This document shows positions 32,864 to 41,034 of a stretch of DNA of 64,000 nucleotides, in pieces. How positions within the stretch are numbered: position 1 is the stretch's first letter; the number at the start of each line of letters is the position of its first letter. The position numbers were made by a program, and so were the translations under genes. The notes under the pieces are model-generated. The model did not search any database. It was not told the origin of the DNA and saw nothing but the letters and a program-made list of their open reading frames with translations. This DNA is from CAG-791 sp002390025 (GTDB lineage: Bacteria > Bacillota > Clostridia > Lachnospirales > Lachnospiraceae): contig CAMNLR010000134.1 in NCBI GenBank assembly GCA_946543465.1, positions 32,985 to 96,984 of the forward strand, written 5' to 3'.

Positions 32864-35800
32864 TCAATCCCTGCTCTCATCTTTCCCTGCGCGGCGCCTG
32901 GCAATAAGCAGCAGGGCCACAGCTGCTGCCGCAAGGACAGCGGGGATCAGATAGAGGGCGATGTTGGTGTCATCACCTGTCTTTACCCTCGAGCCGGAAC
33001 GGACGGTCTCCGGAGACGCAGGTGTCACAGTCTTTTTGCCCGAAGTCTTTGTCCCGGGCTCCTCTTTGACAGAGGGATGGCGGGGAAGCTCAGGTGTGAG
33101 CTCCGGATAATCGGGCTCTTCCAGCTTCTCCGGCTCGTCGGGTTCTGGACCGGGCCTGCCGGGTTCCGTCATGGCAACAGTCTGTGCGGGATCTGCCAGA
33201 TCCCTGTGCCCGGCAACCAGGTACTCCTCTTTCTCCTCTTTCTCCTCTTTCTCCTCTTTCCCATCTCCTGCGTCCGTCCGGGCGGGATCACCGGAAGGAT
33301 CTGCATCCTGGTCCGTCTCCCCGCCTTTTTCCTGTCCGCAGATGTAGAGTTCCTCAAAGGCCACCAGCTGCATGCTCTGCGTTCCGGAGGCACCGGTCCC
33401 GAAGAGTCCGGAGGCATCAAAGGTAAAGTCGAGGACGGTCTCTCCGTCCCTTTCGTCCGGTGTGAACCGGGCCTCTGCCGTCACATTCCTGCCGCCTGCC
33501 GCAAAGGGCTTCCCGGTATCCTTGCGCATGAGGGTTCCCTGCAGCCGGTAGGTCCTGCCGGGGAGCAGATTGTTCCAGGTCACATGGTCGCGGACAAGGA
33601 CTTTTCCGTCTGCGACGACGGCCTTTGCCATCTCCCTGCTGTCAGTCCGGGCAGAAGCGTCATCGGCCGCTCTGCTTTTGAAGCTGTCTTCAACAGCACC
33701 TGCCTGTGCCGCTTCCGCATTGGTGCGGATCTTTGGATAGTGGACACTCTGGTCCTCATCCTCAGGGTCCTCGTGGACAGCGACAGGGGGCTCTGTGCCG
33801 GGTTCATCCGGATCGGGGGTTTCTGTCTGACCGTCTTCCGTTCCCGGCTGATCAGGTTCGTCCGGCGTCCCCTCCCCTCTCAGATAGAGTCTCTCGAATG
33901 CAACGACTGTTTTTCCGTCCAGCAGAGAGGCATCATAAGTGAATGTCAGATCCACGGTCTGTTCGGCCTTCTCTGCGGTAAAGGAGGCCTTTGCAGTGAC
34001 ATCCGCCCCTTTGGCATCCTTCAGCGGCTTTCCGCTGGTCTTGTCGACCAGAAAGCCGGTCACAAGGTATCTGTGTCCGGGAAGCAGGCCCCTGCAAGTG
34101 ACATGGTCGACCGTGACTGCGCCGTCACGCGCCTGCCCTATGTGCATACCCGTTGTCTGATCCTCCGCCTCCGTCTCGATCAGGACAAGATGAACGGTCT
34201 GCGCCTCATCCTCGGGATCGGTGTGGGATACAATATCCTCCCCTCCGTTTGTGCTGTCACGGTAGGGTGTTCCGCCGTCCGGTGCGGGACCTTCCTCTCC
34301 GGAATCCCCCTGTCCGCTGACAGGTTCCGACGCGTACTCAAAGCATACCAGGGTCATTCCCTGCACTTTGGATGCATCGAAGGTGAACCTGAGCTGCACT
34401 GTGCCGGAGTGGGCCAGGATCTTCCTTGTCACGGCACATTCAACCGTCTTTCCGTCAATCTGCAGCGGCTTTCCCGTCTCTTTCACATAGATCACACCGT
34501 GGAATGTCACATCCCTGCCGATGTAATCCTCCATGCCGTCATAGTTCACGGCATCCGTGAGTGTGACCATGCCCTGCCGGTCGGCAAAATGGTCGCCGTT
34601 TTCATCCAGAAGTTCTGTCTCGAGCACCGGCTTGAGCGTATTTTCAACAGTTCCCAGAGCCACCGTCTGTCCGTCCTCGCAGATGGAAAAATCACCCGAA
34701 AACATTTTCATGCCCCGGTTGTTTTCCCCCTCGATCTCCTCGATGTGGTAAGTGCCGAAGGGAAGGGCACCCAGCCTGTCGTCGGGCTGTGTGCCGACGC
34801 CGAACCAGGTGAGGGCAGAGCTCTCAAAAGCCCCGTTTTCGTCTGTTGTAAAGCGGTGTTTTTCCAGTTCCTTGCCGTCTCTGTCATAGGCGGTGATTTC
34901 AAAGGTCACCCCCGCCATCTGCCTGCGGGTGTAGCCGTTGATCTTTTGCAGGGAAAAATCTCCCCGAATGACGCGGTCGCTGATACAGGTGTCCTTCAGC
35001 GAAGAGAGATCCGTGATCTTGCCGTCCTCCAGGACTTTGAAGCGCACAGGCACCGCTCCCTCCCGGGTATAGCCCTCGGGGGCAGACACCTCTTCAATGC
35101 GGTAGCTTCCGTAGGAGAGGGCGCGCTCTTTTGTCTGCGCCATTCCGTCGGCGCCAGTAACCAGGGTCATGGCCTCCGCTCCCGGCAGGACTTTTTTCCC
35201 ATCCGCATAGACGGACAGGCCGCCGTCATTATAGATTTTGAGGACAGCTCCCTCCAGGCAGGCGCCTCCCAGAGGCGTATTTTCGCCGGTCTCAAGATCA
35301 CGCTTGCAGATCTTTACGCCGCCGCGGATCAGCTCTTCCTCGCTCCTGACCTCGACCGTCTCTGTCAGGGAATCCACCTTGACGGTGTGGATCTCTTCAT
35401 CGGGAAGATAGCCTTTGGGTGCTTTCGTCTCTTTGATGTAATAGGTCCTCCCGGCAATGACTTCGAGCTCGTTGGTGCTGCCGTCCTCCCTGACGGTAAG
35501 GGTTCCTGCGCCCTGACTGTTCTTCTCCGCGTCCTCCGCAGTATTGTAGAGCGTGTACTGGGCGCCGCTGATGGGAAGTGTGTCGGAAGCCTTGCCGTCT
35601 CTCTCGGCGGAGGACACCTTTTTCACAGCGACCTTTGCCCTGCGGGCAGGCTCTTTAGACTCGACAAGGGTCACTTCCCCGCCCGTGACAGTGACATTGT
35701 GGGTCTCGGTATCCAGGGCAAATCCGGGCGAGGGACTTGTCTCTTTGAGCGTGTAGGAACCGGAGGGAACCGTCAGCACATTGGAGGTGCCGTCCTTTTC

Positions 35801-37951
35801 CGTTGTCAGTGTCCCCGCGCTCTTTCCGTCCCCGTCATAGAGGGTATAGACAGCGCCCTCCAGACTGTAGAGGCTGCCCTCCCGGGTATCCGCCTCCGGG
35901 TCCAGGGAACTCTTTTTCACCTGCACACTGCCGATGTCAGGTTCATCGGTCAGTTCCGTCCAGGTGACGGCAGTCAGGCTCTGGGCGGTTTTCAGGGTGA
36001 GAATGCGGTCGTCCTTTTTATACCCCCGGGGTGCACTGATCTCGCGCACATAATAAGTCTTGCCCGCAAGGACCTCGAGCAGGTTGGATTTTCCGTCCTC
36101 CCCCGTCGTGAACGTGCCCAGAGAGGACTCCTCGTTGCGCGCGTCCTCCTTGTCCGCGTAGAGGGCGTATTTGGCGCCCGCAAGAGGCCTGGAAGAATCT
36201 GCCTCCTTTTTGACAATGCCGACTTTTGCATTGCGGGGTGTGTTGGGGATCTTGATCCTCATGCCTTTCCCCTCTGTCACCTTGTAAGGTCCGAAGGGCC
36301 CTTTGGGCGCCTGGTATCCCTTCGGTGTAGTCAGCTCCTTGAGATAGTAGGTGCCGGGCGCGCAGTAAAAGACCGCCTGGTTCCACAGGCCGCTCTGTCC
36401 GCTCATACCCACCGGGATCACGCTCAGCTCGGCGGTCATATTCCGGTCACCGTAGACCTTTGCCTTTTTGGTGCAGGCCTTGTCTGTATAGACACCGAAA
36501 TTGACCTTTCCTCCGCTTTCGGTCTCAAAGAGGTTATAGCAGCTGTAGCCGTACTGCATATCCGGATCCGAGGAAGTCTTCATCAGGACGATACCGGCGG
36601 GTTCCTCTCTCTGGATAAAACCGAACACATAGGCCTGCATCCAATAGCCGTTGCTCTGGGTGCGTCCGCTGACATAGACATGCACCCTGTCCAGATCCGG
36701 GAGGGCTTTTGCGGCCGCGCCGCTCCGATAGGCGGAAACCAGGGAGAGGAGGTTGCTGCCCACATTGGGGCGGTCATAGGTGATCCCCGCGAGCTCCGCA
36801 TAGCGCATTGACATGGCCTCATGGCAGGCCGCAATGGCAACAGAGCGGGAATGTCCTCCAAATCCCCTGTCTCTGGCAAGTTTCTCCCCGTAATCATCCA
36901 GCATTGTATAGTAATACAGCTTGATCATCACGGCATCGGTGACATCGGCGACATCCGGAAGGACAGACCATCTGGGAAGTCCGCGGTCATCCGGGACTAC
37001 ACACACGCCCTCATATTCATTTCCCTCTTCATCGCGGGCATTGATCACCGTCGTGTGTCCGGGATGTCCGTCTCCGTCTCTTCCGATCCCCAGGCTCTCG
37101 TAGTCGATCTCTGCCTGCTTGCTGATGATCGTGACCTTTGAAGGGATATAGATCCCCTCCATACCGGAGCCGCTCGACAGGCTTCTCAGCGCGCGGTTAA
37201 ACTGGGACACTGTCATCCAGGGTTCCTCTTCCGCTGTCTGCTGTGCCTGCTCTGCAGCAGGTTCCCTGGTCTGTCCGTCACTTTCCGCAGGAGTCTCTGC
37301 ATCCTTGCCTTCAGCCTGCGAGGAGCTGTCAGGAGTCTTCTGCGCACTGCCGCCGCTCTTGTCAGGGACAGCTGCCTCCGCAGGGGATTCCTGTGTGCTG
37401 TCCGAAGACGCTGCGGAATTTTCCCTGCCGGATTCTTCCTCTTCCCCGCTCGCTGTTCCGGATTCACTCTTCTCTCCTTCACTGCCGGGGGAGACAGTCA
37501 TGTCTGCAGTTGCTGCCGTCCGGGAGCTGTCCTGCGTACCGCCGCCTGCGGCACTGCCCCCGGCGCCGCCTTCAGGGCCGGCTTCAGGACCGGCTTCTCC
37601 TGACCGGTCTGTATCCTCGTCCCCGCCTTCGCTGCCTCTGTCTTCTGTATCAGAGTTTTCCTCTCCGTCGGATGCCTGCTCCGCAGCCGGACCGGATTGT
37701 GTGTCCTCAGCCGATGCAGCTGATCCCTTGGCCGCTTTTTCGGCCGTATTGCCCTGTGCGGGGCTTTCTGCTGTGCCTGCCTCGGCCGCATAGACCGTTC
37801 CCGCGGGCGTCCCCCATGTGACGGGCAGGGAAGAAAGCAGAACGAGCAGGATCATGCATCCCGCCAGAACAGTAAATTTCTTTCTCCTTCCACCCGGTCT
37901 GTGCAGGGGCAGAGAGCTCGGCCTGCCCTTTTTTTCCATCTTCTTTTTCAA
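32864..37951 (-). CDS. giant VaFE/Cna-B-type surface-anchored protein with an N-terminal thioester-like domain
   Basis: A 1695-residue secreted protein. Signal peptide ends about residue 57 (VTWGTPAGTVYAAEA). A ~190-residue Ser/Glu/Gly-rich disordered region follows. Next is a domain resembling surface thioester domains (about 245-560; YEGVCVVPDDRG carries the candidate Cys, and the expected partner region reads AIAACHEAMSMRYAEL). Then come five SpaA/Cna-B repeats (KKEADSSRPLAGAKYALY; KKSSLDPEAD...GAVYTLYD; KKVSSAERD...GAQYTLYN; and two diverged). Three VaFE-type repeats end in VCFEYAS, VVAFERLYL and LVAFEELYI. A Pro/Glu-rich stalk leads to SRVKTGDDTN, a TM helix and an RRR tail. This is a sortase-type C-terminus without a canonical LPxTG. 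AGGAGG sits 6-7 bases before a TTG, so the start is probably TTG. Likely an adhesin with isopeptide-locked domains. Confidence 0.88.
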   Translation of the reverse strand: MKKKMEKKGRPSSLPLHRPGGRRKKFTVLAGCMILLVLLSSLPVTWGTPAGTVYAAEAGTAESPAQGNTAEKAAKGSAASAEDTQSGPAAEQASDGEENSDTEDRGSEGGDEDTDRSGEAGPEAGPEGGAGGSAAGGGTQDSSRTAATADMTVSPGSEGEKSESGTASGEEEESGRENSAASSDSTQESPAEAAVPDKSGGSAQKTPDSSSQAEGKDAETPAESDGQTREPAAEQAQQTAEEEPWMTVSQFNRALRSLSSGSGMEGIYIPSKVTIISKQAEIDYESLGIGRDGDGHPGHTTVINARDEEGNEYEGVCVVPDDRGLPRWSVLPDVADVTDAVMIKLYYYTMLDDYGEKLARDRGFGGHSRSVAIAACHEAMSMRYAELAGITYDRPNVGSNLLSLVSAYRSGAAAKALPDLDRVHVYVSGRTQSNGYWMQAYVFGFIQREEPAGIVLMKTSSDPDMQYGYSCYNLFETESGGKVNFGVYTDKACTKKAKVYGDRNMTAELSVIPVGMSGQSGLWNQAVFYCAPGTYYLKELTTPKGYQAPKGPFGPYKVTEGKGMRIKIPNTPRNAKVGIVKKEADSSRPLAGAKYALYADKEDARNEESSLGTFTTGEDGKSNLLEVLAGKTYYVREISAPRGYKKDDRILTLKTAQSLTAVTWTELTDEPDIGSVQVKKSSLDPEADTREGSLYSLEGAVYTLYDGDGKSAGTLTTEKDGTSNVLTVPSGSYTLKETSPSPGFALDTETHNVTVTGGEVTLVESKEPARRAKVAVKKVSSAERDGKASDTLPISGAQYTLYNTAEDAEKNSQGAGTLTVREDGSTNELEVIAGRTYYIKETKAPKGYLPDEEIHTVKVDSLTETVEVRSEEELIRGGVKICKRDLETGENTPLGGACLEGAVLKIYNDGGLSVYADGKKVLPGAEAMTLVTGADGMAQTKERALSYGSYRIEEVSAPEGYTREGAVPVRFKVLEDGKITDLSSLKDTCISDRVIRGDFSLQKINGYTRRQMAGVTFEITAYDRDGKELEKHRFTTDENGAFESSALTWFGVGTQPDDRLGALPFGTYHIEEIEGENNRGMKMFSGDFSICEDGQTVALGTVENTLKPVLETELLDENGDHFADRQGMVTLTDAVNYDGMEDYIGRDVTFHGVIYVKETGKPLQIDGKTVECAVTRKILAHSGTVQLRFTFDASKVQGMTLVCFEYASEPVSGQGDSGEEGPAPDGGTPYRDSTNGGEDIVSHTDPEDEAQTVHLVLIETEAEDQTTGMHIGQARDGAVTVDHVTCRGLLPGHRYLVTGFLVDKTSGKPLKDAKGADVTAKASFTAEKAEQTVDLTFTYDASLLDGKTVVAFERLYLRGEGTPDEPDQPGTEDGQTETPDPDEPGTEPPVAVHEDPEDEDQSVHYPKIRTNAEAAQAGAVEDSFKSRAADDASARTDSREMAKAVVADGKVLVRDHVTWNNLLPGRTYRLQGTLMRKDTGKPFAAGGRNVTAEARFTPDERDGETVLDFTFDASGLFGTGASGTQSMQLVAFEELYICGQEKGGETDQDADPSGDPARTDAGDGKEEKEEKEEKEEYLVAGHRDLADPAQTVAMTEPGRPGPEPDEPEKLEEPDYPELTPELPRHPSVKEEPGTKTSGKKTVTPASPETVRSGSRVKTGDDTNIALYLIPAVLAAAAVALLLIARRRAGKDESRD

Positions 37952-38233
37952 AATATCCTCCTTCTCACTCTTTCAGAACATGCCGGAGCACGCCCGCGGG
38001 CGTGCCTGTTCTGCGGCAATACAGCCCTGTTCAGAGCGAAGTGAAACAGTCCCGCCCTTCTGTGTTTTCACAAAATGGCGAAATGTATTTTGAATGTCTC
38101 TGCGGCAGAATCTGCCTTGTAAAAAAAGATGGTGTTTGTCCGATGCGGACGGAAGTTCAGAATGGTCTAAAGGTGCGGCAGTCTTTGTCCTGCCGTGTAA
38201 GATACAATAGCACCGCGGGTCTGCCAGTGTCAA
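37952..38233 (-). promoter_or_regulatory. promoter and 250-base leader of the VaFE surface-protein gene
   Basis: TTGACA (rc of 38228-38233), 18 bases, TATTGT (rc of 38204-38209). The leader contains hairpins CGGCAG...CTGCCG (about 38173-38196), GGCAGATTCTGCC (about 38104-38117) and an 18-base perfect palindrome GCACGCCCGCGGGCGTGC (37988-38005) close to the start codon. I looked for a c-di-GMP (GEMM) aptamer, common before adhesins, and could not identify its core. Confidence 0.5.
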
Positions 38234-38299
38234 TGCTATTTCCGTTCATTTTGTCATTTAATTGCTAAATTTCCGTATTATCGTATTTTTTTGCAGAAT

Positions 38300-38341
38300 T
38301 GTAACAACTCGGTAACATTTTTATTAAAGATGTAGTATAAT
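38300..38341 (+). promoter_or_regulatory. NlpC/P60 gene promoter with a WalR-like direct repeat
   Basis: TGTAAC-AACTC-GGTAAC (38300-38316) is an 11-bp-spaced direct repeat close to the WalR consensus TGTWAH-N5-TGTWAH. TATAAT lies at 38336-38341, placing the repeat over the -35 region, where no TTGACA-like hexamer exists. That is what an activator-dependent promoter would look like. The downstream gene is a cell-wall hydrolase, a classic WalRK target. The regulator itself is not in the window. Confidence 0.45.
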
Positions 38342-38402
38342 GAACACAGTTTTTTCACAAATTCAGAAAATACCATTCTGAAGCTTTAGAACGGGGGTAC
38401 TC

Positions 38403-39467
38403 ATGTCACATCAATTTCGAAGGCTGCTGTCCACCGCGGTACTCAGTGTACTGCTAGTCTGCTCTGCCCTTTCGCTCCCGGCTCAGCCGGTAATGGCAGA
38501 GACCGGAAACAGGCAGATTTCCTCCGGTGCGGGCCTTGTTTCCGGCCTGCAGGATCCTGCAGTCTCTGTGCGCGATGCACAGGACGGGGCCGGCATGAAT
38601 ACCGATGTCCTGCGGCAGGACCGCCTGGTCAAGTCCGGCAAAAGGTACCGCTGCAGACTCTCTGACGGCACTTATCTCAAGAGCGGCTGGAGGACATTCG
38701 GCAACAAGACCTATTATTTTAATAAAAAGTCCTATGCCATGACCGGTCTGCAGAAGATCGGGAAATCCCGTTATATCTTCAATTCAAAGGGAGTTCTTCA
38801 GAAGGGCTGGATCAAGTATAAAAATCACTGGTATTACGGGAGCGTAAAGAAAAAAGGAAAGCTGCTGACGGGCTGGCAGACCATCGGCGGCAAGCGCTAT
38901 TATATCAGTGTCAAGAAATTCTACCGCCTGACCGGATTCCAGTATATCGGCAAAAAGACCTACTACTTCAATTCCAAAGGCGTTCAGCAGAGACAAAACC
39001 AGGTCATCAACGGCAAAAAGCTCATCTTCAACTCCAACGGTACTGTCTACTCCTATGGGGGCAAGGTCTTTAGAAACGGCGGCAATTCCGGAGCTTCCTA
39101 CGGCAAACGCTACGGCTCCGGCAAGGGACAGCAGGTCGTCGATTACGCCGTGCAGTTTGTCGGAAACCCCTACAAATGGGGAGGCAGCAGCCTGACCAAT
39201 GGCTGTGACTGCTCCGGCTTTGTCATGGCAGTGTACGCGCATTTCGGCATCACCCTTCCTCACTATGACGCCTGGATCCGCAAATGCGGCACAGAGGTTC
39301 ACGGACTGGCCAATGCCCGGCCCGGAGACGTCATCTGCTATGACGGACATGTCGCCATCTATATGGGCGGCAACCGCATCGTTCATGCGGCAGATTACAA
39401 GTACGGCATCTGCATCTGGAACAATGCAGCCTACCGCAAGATCCTGTCGATCAGAAGGTTCTTCTAA
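38403..39467 (+). CDS. secreted NlpC/P60 cell-wall hydrolase with choline-binding-like wall repeats
   Basis: A 354-residue exported endopeptidase. Signal peptide 1-31 (…LSVLLVCSALSLPAQPVMAE). Residues about 80-220 hold five to six ~20-residue wall-binding repeats of the GW..[IF]GNKTYYFN / TGLQKIGKSRYIFN / TGWQTIGGKRYYI type. The C-terminal NlpC/P60 domain has catalytic Cys in GCDCSGFVMAVY, His in CYDGHVAIYMG and the third His in RIVHAADY. It would cleave D-Glu-m-DAP-type bonds in peptidoglycan. GGGGGT is a modest ribosome site. Monocistronic, with a WalR-like promoter and a strong terminator. Confidence 0.93.
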   Translation: MSHQFRRLLSTAVLSVLLVCSALSLPAQPVMAETGNRQISSGAGLVSGLQDPAVSVRDAQDGAGMNTDVLRQDRLVKSGKRYRCRLSDGTYLKSGWRTFGNKTYYFNKKSYAMTGLQKIGKSRYIFNSKGVLQKGWIKYKNHWYYGSVKKKGKLLTGWQTIGGKRYYISVKKFYRLTGFQYIGKKTYYFNSKGVQQRQNQVINGKKLIFNSNGTVYSYGGKVFRNGGNSGASYGKRYGSGKGQQVVDYAVQFVGNPYKWGGSSLTNGCDCSGFVMAVYAHFGITLPHYDAWIRKCGTEVHGLANARPGDVICYDGHVAIYMGGNRIVHAADYKYGICIWNNAAYRKILSIRRFF

Positions 39468-39551
39468 TCTTCTGACAGAATATGTGATACAGAATTTTCG
39501 ATACGGCTTCAACAGCTGCTATCAATACAGATCCTATACAGAACGAAACAG

Positions 39552-39612
39552 AAAAAACCGTATCCGGAAAGGGCCCGCGGACTGCCGCGGCTGCTGCCGG
39601 ATACGGTTTTTC
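39552..39612. terminator. bidirectional terminator between the NlpC/P60 and LRR genes
   Basis: ACCGTATCCGG / CCGGATACGGT form an 11-bp perfect stem with a GC-rich inner hairpin (CCGCGG...CCGCGG). AAAAAA is on the left and TTTTT on the right. Confidence 0.88.
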
Positions 39613-39634
39613 ATTTTCATTTTTTTCGTCTGTT

Positions 39635-39806
39635 TTTTAACTCTGTCTGTTCTTTATCTCTGTCTGCATTTCAGCTCTGCACGTTTTCCCGCCCTGCCAG
39701 TTTTCCAGCTCTGCCTGTTTTTTATCTCTTGATCTTCACGCCTTTGGGCAGGCTCGGCTGTTTTTTTATCTCTTGATTTTCACGCCCTTGGGCAGGCTCT
39801 GCAGAG
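39635..39806. repeat. duplicated 3' end of the LRR lipoprotein gene plus CTGTCTGTT repeats
   Basis: A ~44-base unit (TTTTTATCTCTTGATYTTCA..., then CGCC[TC]TTGGGCAGGCTC) occurs twice in tandem. The inner copy is the real 3' end of the LRR gene (…LPKGVKIKR stop); the outer one is a downstream duplicate with the same stop codon. Beyond it are looser CTCTGCCTGTTTTTTATCT units. Confidence 0.8.
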
Positions 39807-41034
39807 GAGTGAAATCCGTGATATTATTCGCGTCGATCTCCAGGATCTTCAGCTTGTTCATCTTGCTGACCGGGGAAATATCCCTGATATTGTTGCCGGT
39901 CAGGTAGAGTTCGGTCAGATTTGTCATTCCCTTCAGCGGCGAGATGTCCTCGATATAGTTTTCACTCAGATAGAGCCAGCTCAGATTGGTGAGACCCGAA
40001 AGCGGCGAGATATCCGCGAGGGTGACGCCTCTCCACTTGAGGCCGCGCAGCATCAGTCCTTCCAGCTGTGTCATGGTCTTGAGCGGTCCTATATCCGAAA
40101 TCGGATTCAGGCTCAGATAGAGCCATTTGAGTTTGTTCAGCTTCTGCAGGGGCTTGATCTTTGTGATCTGGTTGTCATTGAGCCACAGGGAATTGAGATT
40201 TGTCAGCCCCATCAGGGCAGAGATATCCTTGATCTGGTTGTTGTGCAGATCGAGCACTTCCAGCCCTGTCAGGTCCTTGAGGGGAGAGAGATTGGAAATG
40301 TTGTTTTCGCCCAGATACAGCTTGGTGATCTGTTTGAGTCCCTTGAAGGAGGACAGGCTGCTCAGCTGACAGCCGGTCAGGTCCAGGATCCTGAGATCGG
40401 GAAAAGCGGCAAGGCCGGAATAGTCCTTCACACCTGCGGCAGAAGCCGGAGAGATCGTCAGAGAGACAAACTTGTGGGTATCCTTTACACGGATTTTGCC
40501 GCTCGAAATCCCCAGTTCACTGCGGACAATCCTGTCAAGCGCCGCATCGGAGATGGCAATCTCCCTGTTCTCCTCCTGCTCCTTCTTCTTTTTGGCGGCA
40601 GCCCCCGCATCTTCCTGCCCGCTTGCAGAAGCCCCGGCCGAGGAAGCAGTATCCGCTTTCTGCGCGGAGGCCTTGTCCTCTGCAGCCTTTTTCTGTTCGG
40701 CTTCCGCCTTTTTGGCAGCCGCCTCTCTCTCTGCAGCTTCCTTTTCCGCGGCCTCTCTCTTGGCCTGCTCCCTGGCTTCCCAGGCCGCCTTGCTCTCCTG
40801 TTCCGACAGGACCAGTTCTATGGCTTCCGCCCTCTGCTCTTCACTGCGTCTGGCTTCTTCCTGCGCGGCAAGTTCCTCCGCGGACTCCGATGAGGCAGTC
40901 CTGCCCGGCAGGCTGCAGGCGCCTAGTGCAAGTGCAGACGCAAGTAAAACCGCCGTTATCTTTGCCCGGGCCATGACCCGGCGTCCTCTCATGTCATTCT
41001 TCTCTTTCATTGCCGGTTTCCGTCCCCTGTACAT
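39766..41034 (-). CDS. leucine-rich-repeat lipoprotein (internalin-like LRRs)
   Basis: Third gene of the LRR-CotH-LRR operon. Signal with lipobox LALGAC (Cys about residue 41 of this start), then ~100 residues of Ala/Glu/Lys coiled-coil (EAREQAKREAAEKEAAEREAAAKK). About nine 22-residue LRRs of SDS22/internalin type follow (LEVLDLHNNQIKDISALMGL; LNSLWLNDNQITKIKPLQKL). GGGAGG sits 7 bases before the ATG at 41034, which lies inside the end of the CotH gene (41-base overlap). That indicates translational coupling. Expected to be lipid-anchored outside the membrane and to bind protein partners. Confidence 0.88.
   Translation of the reverse strand: MYRGRKPAMKEKNDMRGRRVMARAKITAVLLASALALGACSLPGRTASSESAEELAAQEEARRSEEQRAEAIELVLSEQESKAAWEAREQAKREAAEKEAAEREAAAKKAEAEQKKAAEDKASAQKADTASSAGASASGQEDAGAAAKKKKEQEENREIAISDAALDRIVRSELGISSGKIRVKDTHKFVSLTISPASAAGVKDYSGLAAFPDLRILDLTGCQLSSLSSFKGLKQITKLYLGENNISNLSPLKDLTGLEVLDLHNNQIKDISALMGLTNLNSLWLNDNQITKIKPLQKLNKLKWLYLSLNPISDIGPLKTMTQLEGLMLRGLKWRGVTLADISPLSGLTNLSWLYLSENYIEDISPLKGMTNLTELYLTGNNIRDISPVSKMNKLKILEIDANNITDFTPLQSLPKGVKIKR

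Noticed and set aside
33077..36811. A 1244-codon open frame on the plus strand opposite the VaFE surface-protein gene
   Set aside because: Antisense openness produced by the GC-rich codon bias of the real gene; the minus-strand frame has signal peptide, repeats, anchor and ribosome site, while the plus frame has none.
37952..38203. c-di-GMP riboswitch before the surface-adhesin gene
   Set aside because: Hairpins are present but the GEMM core could not be identified.
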